A stretch of 64,000 bases of DNA. Origin: CAVPUA01 sp963828015 (GTDB lineage Bacteria > Actinomycetota > Actinomycetes > Mycobacteriales > Jatrophihabitantaceae). The notes below the pieces were generated by a model. The model was not told the origin of the DNA. It worked only from the letters and a program-made list of their open reading frames with translations, and ran no database searches. Where the stretch lies: positions 868,001-932,000 of the forward strand of contig CAWHCD010000006.1 of NCBI GenBank assembly GCA_963828015.1, read 5' to 3'. Shown one piece after another: positions 8,583 to 16,567 of this stretch; position 1 is the first letter of the stretch, and each line of letters begins with the position of its first letter. The position numbers and the translations under genes were made by a program.

Positions 8583-10028
8583 TCAGCCCACTGCCCCTTC
8601 CATCTGCAGTTCGATGAGCCGGTTGAGCTCGAGGGCGTACTCCATCGGCAGCTCGCGGGCGATGGGCTCGACGAAGCCACGCACGATCATGGCCATCGCC
8701 TCCTCCTCGGTCAGTCCGCGGCTCATCAGGTAGAAGAGCTGGTTCTCACTCACCCGGCTGACCGTGGCCTCGTGGCCCAGCGAGACGTCGTCCTCGCGGA
8801 CATCGACGTAGGGATAGGTGTCGCTGCGGCTGATGTCATCGACCAGCAGCGCGTCGCACTTGACCGTCGAGGCGCTGTGGTGCGCGCCCTTGTGCACCTC
8901 GACCAGGCCGCGGTAGGACGTGCGTCCGCCACCGCGAGCCACCGACTTGGAGATGATCGTCGAGGAGGTGTGCGGAGCCAGATGCAGCATCTTGGCCCCG
9001 GCGTCCTGGTGCTGCCCGGCACCGGCGAATGCGATCGAGAGCACCTCGCCCTTGGCGTACTCGCCGGTCATCCACACCGCCGGGTACTTCATCGTGACCT
9101 TCGAGCCGATGTTGCCGTCGACCCATTCCATGGTCGCTCCGGCCTCGGCCTTGGCCCGCTTGGTGACCAGGTTGTAGACGTTGTTGGACCAGTTCTGGAT
9201 CGTCGTGTATCGGCAGCGAGCGCCCCGCTTGACGACGATCTCGACCACCGCCGAGTGCAGCGAGTCCGAGCTGTAGATCGGCGCCGTGCACCCTTCGACG
9301 TAGTGCACGTAGGCGTCTTCGTCGACGATGATCAACGTCCGCTCGAACTGGCCCATGTTCTCGGTATTGATCCGGAAGTAGGCCTGCAACGGAATGTCGA
9401 CGTGCACGCCCTTGGGCACGTAGATGAACGAGCCCCCCGACCAGACGGCGGAGTTCAGGGCCGAGAACTTGTTGTCACCCGAGGGGATCACCGAGCCGAA
9501 GTACTCGCGGAACAGCTCCGGCTGCTCGCGAAGCGCGGTGTCGGTGTCGAGGAAGATGACGCCCTGCTCCTCGAGGTCCTCGCGGATCTTGTGATAGACG
9601 ACCTCGGACTCGTACTGCGCCGCGACGCCGGAGACCAAGCGCTGCTTCTCGGCCTCCGGGATGCCGAGCTTGTCGTAGGTGCTCTTGATGTCATCGGGCA
9701 GGTCGTCCCAGCTCGCCGCCTGCTTCTCGGTCGAGCGTACGAAGTACTTGATGTTGTCGAAGTCGATGCCGGACAGGTCCGAGCCCCAGTTGGGCATCGG
9801 CTTCTTACCGAAGATCGACAGCGCCTTGAGCCGGAAGTCGAGCATCCATTCGGGCTCGCTCTTCTTGGCCGAGATGTCGCGCACGACCGCCTCGGACAAC
9901 CCGCGCTTGGCCGTCGCGCCGGCGTCATCGCTATCGGCCCAGCCGAAGCTGTAACGGCCCAGGGCATCGATCTGCTCGTCCTGGGTAGGGGCACTGGCGG
10001 TCGTGGTGGCGTCCGTGGTCGTGGTCAT
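8583..10028 (-). CDS. sufB: Fe-S cluster assembly protein SufB
   Basis: Core subunit of the SufBC(2)D scaffold on which Fe-S clusters form, 481 residues, the normal family length. It shows characteristic blocks such as FIYVPKGVHVDIPLQAYF, VHYVEGCTAP and QLFYLMSRGLTEEEAMAMIV near the C-terminus. The ATG at 10028 overlaps the sufR stop by four bases (ATGA). It is the first structural gene of the operon sufR-B-D-C-S-U-T. Confidence 0.96.
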   Translation of the reverse strand: MTTTTDATTTASAPTQDEQIDALGRYSFGWADSDDAGATAKRGLSEAVVRDISAKKSEPEWMLDFRLKALSIFGKKPMPNWGSDLSGIDFDNIKYFVRSTEKQAASWDDLPDDIKSTYDKLGIPEAEKQRLVSGVAAQYESEVVYHKIREDLEEQGVIFLDTDTALREQPELFREYFGSVIPSGDNKFSALNSAVWSGGSFIYVPKGVHVDIPLQAYFRINTENMGQFERTLIIVDEDAYVHYVEGCTAPIYSSDSLHSAVVEIVVKRGARCRYTTIQNWSNNVYNLVTKRAKAEAGATMEWVDGNIGSKVTMKYPAVWMTGEYAKGEVLSIAFAGAGQHQDAGAKMLHLAPHTSSTIISKSVARGGGRTSYRGLVEVHKGAHHSASTVKCDALLVDDISRSDTYPYVDVREDDVSLGHEATVSRVSENQLFYLMSRGLTEEEAMAMIVRGFVEPIARELPMEYALELNRLIELQMEGAVG

Positions 10029-10735
10029 CTCGGTTCGTCCTCACTCGTGGATCGGCTTACGGGAACGGCTAGGGGCAGCGGCAGCAGGGGCACGTGCGTC
10101 GTGCAGACCCCGTCGCCGTGAGCGATCGTGGCCAGGCGCTGCACATAAGTGCCCAGCACCGATGCGAAGGCCCGCGTCTCGGCCTCGCACAACTCGGGGA
10201 ACTCGGCCGCCACGTGGGCCACCGGGCAGTGGTGCTGGCAGATCTGCACGCCCGAGGGCGAGCGCTCGGTGCCGGTCACATAGCCCTCGGCGCTCAGCGC
10301 CGTGGCCAGGGACTCGACCCGGTCAGCGACGTCCTCCCCGCCGACCTGGCCGGCGACGACCTGCGCGAGCGCGCTGGCCCGGTGATCGGCGAAGGCCACG
10401 ACCGCCTGCTCGCCCCCCGTCTCGCGCAGGTAGCGCAAGGCGGTGGTGGCCAGGTCGTCGTAGGCCTGCGGAAAACCGGCCCGACCGGCGTCGGTCAGGG
10501 CGTAGGCCCGGGCCGGGCGACCCCGACCAGGGCGTTGTGGGCGCCGCTGCTCGACCTCGACGAGGACACCGTCAGCGACCAGGCCGTCGAGATGGCGACG
10601 AATCGCCGCCGCCGAGAGGCCGAGCCGATCTGAGAGCACGGTGGCCGTCTGCGGCCCTTGCTCGAGCACCAGCCGCGCTACCGCGTCGCGGGTGCGACCC
10701 TCGACGCGTTCCTGCTGCGTCCCGGCTATTTTCAC
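10025..10735 (-). CDS. sufR: SufR-type Fe-S-sensing transcriptional regulator
   Basis: A 236-residue regulator: winged helix-turn-helix at about 20-65 (DRLGLSAAAIRRHLDGLVADG) followed by a sensor domain with Cys166, Cys170, Cys183 and Cys211 (CQHHC, FPELC, GDGVC), the set expected to hold an Fe-S cluster in SufR proteins. First gene of the suf operon, coupled to sufB by an ATGA overlap, so autoregulation of the operon by Fe-S status is expected. The start GTG at 10735 lies close to a CATACT hexamer six bases upstream, possibly another leaderless start, but that hexamer departs from TANNNT. Confidence 0.9.
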   Translation of the reverse strand: MKIAGTQQERVEGRTRDAVARLVLEQGPQTATVLSDRLGLSAAAIRRHLDGLVADGVLVEVEQRRPQRPGRGRPARAYALTDAGRAGFPQAYDDLATTALRYLRETGGEQAVVAFADHRASALAQVVAGQVGGEDVADRVESLATALSAEGYVTGTERSPSGVQICQHHCPVAHVAAEFPELCEAETRAFASVLGTYVQRLATIAHGDGVCTTHVPLLPLPLAVPVSRSTSEDEPR

Positions 10736-10794
10736 AACACCAGTATGACGTATTTCCCCCGGCCGTGCGCTGCCGGCTCGCGGGTGACGTCGAG

Positions 10795-10800
10795 TAGGTT
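10795..10800 (+). promoter_or_regulatory. -10-like hexamer for leaderless acyltransferase gene
   Basis: TAGGTT ends exactly six bases before the ATG at 10807, the spacing expected when transcription begins at the start codon. No Shine-Dalgarno is visible and no clear -35 was found. Confidence 0.5.
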
Positions 10801-10806
10801 CGGCCG

Positions 10807-11478
10807 ATGCTCTACCGAACCCTGGAACTGACGGTCGCCCCGACGCTGCGTGTGATCTTCTCGCCGACCGTGGAGGGCATGCGCAACGTCCCGCGGGAGG
10901 GCTCGGTGATCATCGCCGGCAACCACGTCTCCTTCGCCGATGAGGTCTTCACCCCGCTGGCCGCGCGCCGGCAGGTCTTCTACCTGGCCAAAGCAGAGTA
11001 TTTCGACACTCCCGGCATGCGCGGGCGCGCCAGTGCCGCACTGTTCGAGCGGATGGGGCAGGTGCCGGTCAAGCGCGAGGTGGCCCGTTCAGCCGCGGCC
11101 TCGGTCGAGCTGTGTGTCGACCTGCTCAACCAGGGGCACGCCTTCGGGATCTACCCGGAGGGGACCCGCTCGCGCGACGGGCGCCTCTACAAGTTCCGCA
11201 CCGGTGTGGCCCGGATCGCATTGCGTACCGGGGCCCCGGTCGTCCCCGTCGGGCTCGTAGGCACCAATCACGTCCTGCCCCCGGGCTCGCGGCGCTGGCG
11301 CCGGGCTCCGGTCGCCATTCGCTTCGGCGCTCCGATGGACTTCTCCGGACGACCCGAGGACGAACGCAGCGCCCGCAAGCTGCGCGAGGTGACCGAAGCC
11401 ATCCGGGAGGCCGTGCAGGCCCTGACCGGGCAGGAGTACGTCGACTCCTACGCACCCAGCAGCGCTCTTAGCAGCTGA
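10807..11478 (+). CDS. 1-acyl-sn-glycerol-3-phosphate acyltransferase (PlsC family)
   Basis: Membrane-associated lysophospholipid acyltransferase of 223 residues, adding the second acyl chain in phosphatidic acid synthesis. The catalytic H-x4-D motif is NHVSFAD (His40, Asp45); the substrate-binding motif EGTRSRDG begins at Glu118. Several PlsC-like paralogues usually exist in actinobacteria, so the exact substrate is uncertain. It is divergent from sufR and followed by a two-gene ABC exporter. Confidence 0.9.
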   Translation: MLYRTLELTVAPTLRVIFSPTVEGMRNVPREGSVIIAGNHVSFADEVFTPLAARRQVFYLAKAEYFDTPGMRGRASAALFERMGQVPVKREVARSAAASVELCVDLLNQGHAFGIYPEGTRSRDGRLYKFRTGVARIALRTGAPVVPVGLVGTNHVLPPGSRRWRRAPVAIRFGAPMDFSGRPEDERSARKLREVTEAIREAVQALTGQEYVDSYAPSSALSS

Positions 11479-11529
11479 GAGCCCGGACGATGCGGACCGC
11501 CTGATCACAACGTTGGCCCCGATCGTTTC

Positions 11530-11535
11530 TAGACT
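11530..11535 (+). promoter_or_regulatory. -10-like hexamer for leaderless ABC exporter ATPase gene
   Basis: TAGACT, a good actinobacterial -10 sequence, ends six bases before the GTG start at 11542. The absence of a Shine-Dalgarno supports leaderless transcription of this exporter operon. Confidence 0.5.
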
Positions 11536-11541
11536 CATGTC

Positions 11542-12465
11542 GTGGAGACCGCCCTCGAGTTGACCGACCTGGTCAAGTCCTATGGCGAACGACGCGCCGT
11601 CGACGGGTTGACCCTGCGGGTGGCGCAGGGTCAGATCTGCGCGCTGCTCGGGCCCAACGGGGCGGGCAAGACCACGACGATCGAAATCTGCGAGGGTTTC
11701 CGGCGCGCCGATTCCGGCACCGTCCGGGTGCTCGGACTCGATCCCGTACGCGACAGCGCCCGGCTGCGCCCGCAGGTCGGCGTGATGTTGCAGGACGGGG
11801 TGGGCGGCTATACCGGTGCCCGCGCCGGCGAGCTGCTGCGGCTGTTCGCCTCCTACGCCGCCCAGCCGCTGGATTGCGCCGAGTTACTGGATCGAGTCGG
11901 TCTCAGCGACTCCGCCTCGACCCTGGTCCGTCGGCTGTCCGGTGGGCAGAAGCAGCGCCTGTCGCTGGCCATGGCCGTGGTCTCGCGTCCGGCGCTGGTC
12001 TTCCTGGACGAGCCCACGACCGGCATGGACCCGCAGGCCCGGCGAGGTACCTGGGACCTGATCGACAAGCTGCGCACCGATGGCGTGACGATCGTGCTCA
12101 CCACCCACTTCCTCGACGAGGCCGAGCAGCTGGCCGACTCGGTCGTGGTCATCGACGGCGGCCGGGTCGTCGCCGAGGGTTCGCCGGCCGATCTGACCCG
12201 GGCCGGGGCCGAAGGGCAGATCCGCTTCAGCGCACCGGCCGGGCTTCCGCTCGCGTCACTGTTGAGCAACCTGCCTCTGGGCACACACGCGGTCGAGACC
12301 GAAGCGGGGCGCTACCTGGTGACCGGGGAGGTCGACCCGCAGCTGCTGGCCGCTCTCACCGCCTGGTGCGCCGCGCAGGGGGTGCTGGCCCAGGATCTGG
12401 CCGTCCAGCGCCGCAGCCTCGAGGACGTCTTCCTGGAGCTCACCGGACGCGAGTTGCGCTCATGA
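11542..12465 (+). CDS. ABC exporter ATP-binding protein (DrrA/CcmA-like)
   Basis: A 307-residue single-domain ABC ATPase. Walker A GPNGAGKTT lies at 37-45, the signature LSGGQKQRLSLAMA near 133, Walker B LVFLDEPTTGMDP near 152 and the switch histidine in TTHFLDEAEQL near 190. The C-terminal about 80 residues resemble the extension of DrrA-type drug-export ATPases. Its stop overlaps the ATG of the permease gene (ATGA), so the two make one exporter. Substrate unknown; location next to ctaA/ctaB is common in actinobacteria. Confidence 0.92.
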   Translation: METALELTDLVKSYGERRAVDGLTLRVAQGQICALLGPNGAGKTTTIEICEGFRRADSGTVRVLGLDPVRDSARLRPQVGVMLQDGVGGYTGARAGELLRLFASYAAQPLDCAELLDRVGLSDSASTLVRRLSGGQKQRLSLAMAVVSRPALVFLDEPTTGMDPQARRGTWDLIDKLRTDGVTIVLTTHFLDEAEQLADSVVVIDGGRVVAEGSPADLTRAGAEGQIRFSAPAGLPLASLLSNLPLGTHAVETEAGRYLVTGEVDPQLLAALTAWCAAQGVLAQDLAVQRRSLEDVFLELTGRELRS

Positions 12466-13235
12466 GCATCACCTTCGCGCCGGCGCCGAGCGCCGCGCCG
12501 TCCGCGAAGATGTTGCGGGCGCAGGCGGTGATGGAGTTCAAGCTGCTGCTGCGCAACGGCGAACAGGTCGGCCTGACCCTGGTCATTCCGCTGCTGCTGG
12601 AGTTCTTCTTCAACCTGCCACTGCTGTACTCGGTCAGCACCGGCGACGACCACCGCCGCATCGACTTCGTCGTGCCGAGCATTCTCGCCCTGTCGGTGAT
12701 GAGCGCCGCCTTCACCGGACTGGCCATCGGCACCGGCTTCGAACGCAAGTACGGGGTGCTCAAGCGCCTCGGCGCCACGGCGCTGCCGCGCTCGGTGCTC
12801 ATCGGCGGCAAGACGCTGGCCGTACTGGCACTGGAAATCGTGCAGATCGTGCTGGTGTGCGCGCTCGGCTTCGCGTTGGGTTGGCAACCCGAAGGCGACC
12901 CGTTCTCGGCCGCGGTGCTGATCCTGGCCGGCACGTTCGCCTTCGCCGGGCTCGGTCTGCTGCTCGCCGGCACCCTGCGCGCCGAAGTCACCCTGGCCGC
13001 GGCCAACTTGATCTGGCTGATTCTGCTGTTCGCCGGCGGCATCGCCATCCCCTTGTCCAAGTACCCGAGCGGGGTACAGGACATCCTGCGGTTCCTGCCT
13101 TCGGCGGCCCTGTCGGACGGCCTGCATCGCGTGCTGCAACAAGGCCAGGTGCTGCCACTGGGCCCGACGCTGACCCTGCTCGCCTGGGCCGCGATCGCCT
13201 GGCCGGCCGCGGCCCGGTGGTTCAAGTGGGAGTGA
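12462..13235 (+). CDS. ABC-2 type exporter permease
   Basis: A 257-residue integral membrane protein with about six hydrophobic segments, the partner of the preceding ATPase. The ATG at 12462 overlaps the ATPase stop by four bases and gives the N-terminus MSITFAPAPSAAPSAKMLRA, followed by an amphipathic stretch and the first membrane segment. ABC-2 features include an extracellular loop after the last helix pair (PLSKYPSGVQDILRFLPSAALSDGL). It ends in GTGA, overlapping the ctaA start. Confidence 0.9.
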   Translation: MSITFAPAPSAAPSAKMLRAQAVMEFKLLLRNGEQVGLTLVIPLLLEFFFNLPLLYSVSTGDDHRRIDFVVPSILALSVMSAAFTGLAIGTGFERKYGVLKRLGATALPRSVLIGGKTLAVLALEIVQIVLVCALGFALGWQPEGDPFSAAVLILAGTFAFAGLGLLLAGTLRAEVTLAAANLIWLILLFAGGIAIPLSKYPSGVQDILRFLPSAALSDGLHRVLQQGQVLPLGPTLTLLAWAAIAWPAAARWFKWE

Positions 13236-14338
13236 GGTCTCCCGTCCGGGACCGCCTGCCGGCGTGGACCGCGCGTCAGGGCCTGCTCCTCGGCTTCGCG
13301 CTGGCCTCGGTGATTGCCAACGTCGTCATCGTCGTCACCGGCGGGGCGGTGCGCCTGACCAACTCCGGGCTGGGCTGCCCTACCTGGCCCCGGTGTTCGA
13401 GCACCTCGCTCGTCCCGACGCATCAGCTCGGCGTCCACAGCGCGATCGAGTTCACCAACCGGACGTTGACCTTCGTCCTGACGATCATCGTGGTCGCCAC
13501 GCTGGTGCTCGCCTGGCGCCAGCGCACCGAGCAACGCCTGGCCGGGCTGGCCTTTCTCGGCATTCCGGCCCAGGCCGTGCTCGGCGGCATCGTCGTGCTG
13601 ACCGATCTCAACCCGTGGCTCGTCGCGGCCCATTTCCTGCTCTCGATGTCGCTGATCGCGATCACCCTGTTGCTCTACCTCCGCCTGCGGCGGACCCGAG
13701 CGGTACCCGTCCCCGCTCCCGCGACCGGGCTGGCGCGCGGGGTGGTGGCCGTTAGCGCCGTGGTGCTCGCGGTGGGCACCGTCGTCACCGGAAGTGGACC
13801 GCACGCGGGCGACCTCGACGACAACGGGCGGCTGCACCGCATCGGGTTGAGCCCGTCAGGAGTGGCCCAGCTTCACGCTGACGTCGTCATGATCCTGATC
13901 GGACTGAGCGTCGGGCTGCTGGTGCTACTGATCGCCCTCCGCGCCGACGGGACCGCCCGTCGCAGTGTCGCGGTGCTGCTGGGCGTCGAACTGGCGCAGG
14001 GCGCGATCGGCTACACCCAGTACTTCCTGCACGTGCCCGCCGGGCTGGTCGCCCTGCACATGTTCGGGGCCTGTCTGGTCTGGATCGCCGCGCTGATCGT
14101 GCTGGTGCGCCTCGATCCACGATGGACCCGGTACTCAGAGCACCTGGCTGATCGCGTAGATCACCAGGCCGACGAGCGCGCCGACCACGGTGCCGTTGAC
14201 ACGGATGAACTGCAGATCCCGCCCGACCTGGATCTCGATCCGGCGGCCGGTCTCATCGGCGTCCCAGCGTTCGATGGTCGAGGAGATGACGCCAGCGATG
14301 TCGTCGGAGTACCGGTCCAGCAAAAACCCGGTCGCTGA
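13232..14338 (+). CDS. ctaA: Heme A synthase (CtaA/Cox15), with extended 3' frame
   Basis: Membrane enzyme oxidising the methyl group of heme O to give heme A for cytochrome oxidase. Visible features are a first membrane segment, the extracellular Cys pair Cys49/Cys55 (LGCPTWPRC), the catalytic Glu in HSAIEFTNRT (Glu73) and heme-ligand histidines in later helices (AAHFLL, LHADVV, ALHMFGA). The GTG at 13232 overlaps the permease stop. The frame continues about 67 residues beyond the last helix into a hydrophilic tail that overlaps the convergent DUF445 gene by 204 bases. Normal family members lack this tail, so a lost stop or a one-base error near 14.1 kb is likely. Confidence 0.88.
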   Translation: MRSPVRDRLPAWTARQGLLLGFALASVIANVVIVVTGGAVRLTNSGLGCPTWPRCSSTSLVPTHQLGVHSAIEFTNRTLTFVLTIIVVATLVLAWRQRTEQRLAGLAFLGIPAQAVLGGIVVLTDLNPWLVAAHFLLSMSLIAITLLLYLRLRRTRAVPVPAPATGLARGVVAVSAVVLAVGTVVTGSGPHAGDLDDNGRLHRIGLSPSGVAQLHADVVMILIGLSVGLLVLLIALRADGTARRSVAVLLGVELAQGAIGYTQYFLHVPAGLVALHMFGACLVWIAALIVLVRLDPRWTRYSEHLADRVDHQADERADHGAVDTDELQIPPDLDLDPAAGLIGVPAFDGRGDDASDVVGVPVQQKPGR

Positions 14339-15382
14339 GCGCAGCCACCCGTCCGCCTTGGCCCGCAGCTCGGTCTCGGCGCTCAGACTCGTGCCCAGCT
14401 GCTGGGCCAGGGAGGCCACGGTGCGCCGCAGCTCCGAGCCCGGCTGCGTCGAGCCGGTGATCAGCGCCGCCCGCAGATGGGTCCACACCGTGGTCAGCCA
14501 TTGGTGCATCTCGGGCGCGTCCAGCAGCTGCGCCTTGGTCTGTTCGGCGCGGGCCGCGACTTCGGGGTCGGTGCGCAACTGCTCGGCGTAAGCGCGCAGC
14601 TTCTTGTCGAACTCGATGCGCAGCTCGTGTTCGGGATTGCCGATCAGATCGGCCAGAAACTGCTGGACGGCGATGAACCCACGGTTGAAGACGCGCTCGT
14701 CGACCCAGTTCGGAACCCAGTCCGGCGACTCCTCGGCCACCCGTCGGCGCAGGAGGGCGCGGTTGTCCTCCAGGAACGTGCTCAACCCGCGCAAGCCGGC
14801 CGTCAGGGCGACCTGGTGCTGCCCGGAATCGCAGATCGCGTCGACGGTCCGCGACAGGACGGGGGCCACCTGGGCCTCGTGGAGCTTGCGGTCTATGAAG
14901 GCCGTGACCGCCTCTCGTACCTCGTCATCGCGGAACAGGCCGGCGGCCGAGGCGAACGCGGCCCCGAGCTCGTCGGCCACCCGCTCGGCGTGGATCGGTT
15001 CGGCTAGCCACTCCCCGAGGCGCTTGGGCACCTGGAGCGCGGCCAGCCGGTCCCCCACCACCTCGGGCGTCAGAAAGTGCAGCTCGACGAACGTGGCCAG
15101 CGCATTGCCGATCTGGTCCTTCTTGCGCGGCACGATCGCCGTGTGCGGGATCGGGATGCCCAGCGGGTGCCGGAAGAGCGCGGTCACCGCGAACCAGTCG
15201 GCCAGCCCGCCGATCATCGCCGCTTCGGCCATTGCCTGCACGTAGCCCCATACGCCTTCACCCGTGCCGACGGTCACGCACAGCACGAAGATGGCCGCGG
15301 CCACGATCAGCAGCCCGCCGGCGACCGCCTTCATCCGGCGCAGCGCCCGCACCCGCTCGGGTGCCGGCATCGGCAAGGTCAT
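14135..15382 (-). CDS. DUF445 family membrane protein
   Basis: A 415-residue DUF445 (YheB-like) protein of unknown function. An N-terminal pair of membrane segments (about 18-70, including GGLADWFAVTALFRHPLG and IPHTAIVPRKKDQIG, both family hallmarks) is followed by a long helical cytoplasmic region, then the conserved terminal helix (FIRVNGTVVGALVGLVIYAIS). The intact conserved C-terminus shows that this gene's end at 14135 is genuine, which makes the opposing ctaA tail the suspicious partner in their overlap. Confidence 0.85.
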   Translation of the reverse strand: MTLPMPAPERVRALRRMKAVAGGLLIVAAAIFVLCVTVGTGEGVWGYVQAMAEAAMIGGLADWFAVTALFRHPLGIPIPHTAIVPRKKDQIGNALATFVELHFLTPEVVGDRLAALQVPKRLGEWLAEPIHAERVADELGAAFASAAGLFRDDEVREAVTAFIDRKLHEAQVAPVLSRTVDAICDSGQHQVALTAGLRGLSTFLEDNRALLRRRVAEESPDWVPNWVDERVFNRGFIAVQQFLADLIGNPEHELRIEFDKKLRAYAEQLRTDPEVAARAEQTKAQLLDAPEMHQWLTTVWTHLRAALITGSTQPGSELRRTVASLAQQLGTSLSAETELRAKADGWLRSATGFLLDRYSDDIAGVISSTIERWDADETGRRIEIQVGRDLQFIRVNGTVVGALVGLVIYAISQVL

Positions 15383-15446
15383 CGCTTCAACAGAGCACCG
15401 CGCGCCTTAGACACACACTCGATCGTAGAGGTGGGTGCGGGTCCCG

Positions 15447-16391
15447 CTAACGCACAAACGTGTCGACGGCCACCGCGACGAAGACGAAGGCCAGGTAGCT
15501 GTTGGACAGGTGGAACAGCTGCATCGGGTTCGCCGGGCCACCCGAACGGGTCTGGACATACAGGCGGTGCGCGGCGACCAGCAGGGCGATCCCGGCCAGC
15601 CCGGCCAGAATCGGGTAGAGCCAGTTCGTGGGCGCCACCGGCCACAGCAGCAGCGAGGTGATCACAGTCAGCCAGGAGTAGATGACGATGTCCCGGGCAA
15701 CGCGGATCGGTGAGGCGACGACCGGCAGCATCGGTACGTTGGCCCGCGCGTAGTCCTCGCGGTAACGGATGGCCAGCGCCCAGAAGTGCGGCGGCGTCCA
15801 GAAGAAGACGACGAGGAACAGGATGACCGGCGTCCAGCTGAGGCTCCCGGTGACCGCGGCCCAGCCGATCAGTACCGGCATGCAACCGGCGGCCCCACCC
15901 CACACGATGTTCTGCGCGGTGCGCCGCTTGAGCAGCATCGTGTAGACGACGACGTAGAAGCCGATGGCGAGCGCGGTCAGCAGGCCGGCCAGCCAGTTGG
16001 TGGCCACCGTCATGATCGTCACTGCGACGACGCCCAGCACGGTCCCAAAGACCAGTGCGGCCCGGGGCTCGACCTCGTGGCTGGCGAGCGGTCGATGGCC
16101 GGTGCGGCGCATGACCGCGTCGATGTCGCGGTCGACGTAGCAGTTCAGGGCGTTGGCGCTGCCCGCGGCGAGCGTGCCGCCGACCAGCGTGACCACCACC
16201 GTCCAGAGGTCGGGCAGACCGCCGGCGGCCAGGATCATCGCCGGCAGGGTGGTGACCAGCAGCAGTTCGATGATCCGTGGCTTGGTGAGCGCCACATAGG
16301 CGGCCAGCCGCGAACGGTGGGGCGAGCGCTCACTCGCACGGGTGACCGGGTCTGAACCCGCCGCGGCGGGTGCAACCGGCGTCTGCGTCAC
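15447..16391 (-). CDS. ctaB: Protoheme IX farnesyltransferase (heme O synthase)
   Basis: Polytopic membrane prenyltransferase of 314 residues converting heme B and farnesyl diphosphate to heme O, the substrate of CtaA. The UbiA-family Asp-rich motif is NCYVDRDIDAVMRRT; KPRIIELLLVTTLPAM opens the first helix. I chose the GTG at 16391 over the open frame upstream (to 16478) because it gives normal family length and has a TACCCT hexamer six bases upstream. Divergent from tkt. Confidence 0.93.
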   Translation of the reverse strand: MTQTPVAPAAAGSDPVTRASERSPHRSRLAAYVALTKPRIIELLLVTTLPAMILAAGGLPDLWTVVVTLVGGTLAAGSANALNCYVDRDIDAVMRRTGHRPLASHEVEPRAALVFGTVLGVVAVTIMTVATNWLAGLLTALAIGFYVVVYTMLLKRRTAQNIVWGGAAGCMPVLIGWAAVTGSLSWTPVILFLVVFFWTPPHFWALAIRYREDYARANVPMLPVVASPIRVARDIVIYSWLTVITSLLLWPVAPTNWLYPILAGLAGIALLVAAHRLYVQTRSGGPANPMQLFHLSNSYLAFVFVAVAVDTFVR

Positions 16392-16397
16392 GCCATG

Positions 16398-16403
16398 AGG
16401 GTA
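16398..16403 (-). promoter_or_regulatory. -10-like hexamer for leaderless ctaB
   Basis: On the minus strand TACCCT ends six bases before the ctaB GTG at 16391. This supports the chosen start and leaderless transcription. Confidence 0.45.
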
Positions 16404-16482
16404 TCGGGCGCACGCCGGGACAACGAACCTGGCTCCGGACCCGGGCGGCCGGGCCGCGCGGTGCCATCTGTTCACCACCTGC

Positions 16483-16513
16483 TTGGGTGCGGTACGCCAG
16501 TGATGGCTAGTCT
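16483..16513 (+). promoter_or_regulatory. Candidate tkt promoter
   Basis: TTGGGT (16483-16488) and TAGTCT (16508-16513) are separated by 19 bases, giving a predicted leader of about 45-50 bases before the tkt GTG, which has a purine-rich ribosome binding site (GAGAGGA). The spacing is long and the -35 imperfect, so this is tentative. Confidence 0.3.
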
Positions 16514-16567
16514 GGAGACGGGTAAAACGCCAGTGAGAGCAAGCGCTTACTCCCCGAGAGGATCACT

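Noticed and set aside
12857..13231. Upstream extension of ctaA inside the permease gene
   Set aside because: The frame is open but lacks heme A synthase features; the GTG at 13232 with a GTGA overlap gives the normal N-terminus.
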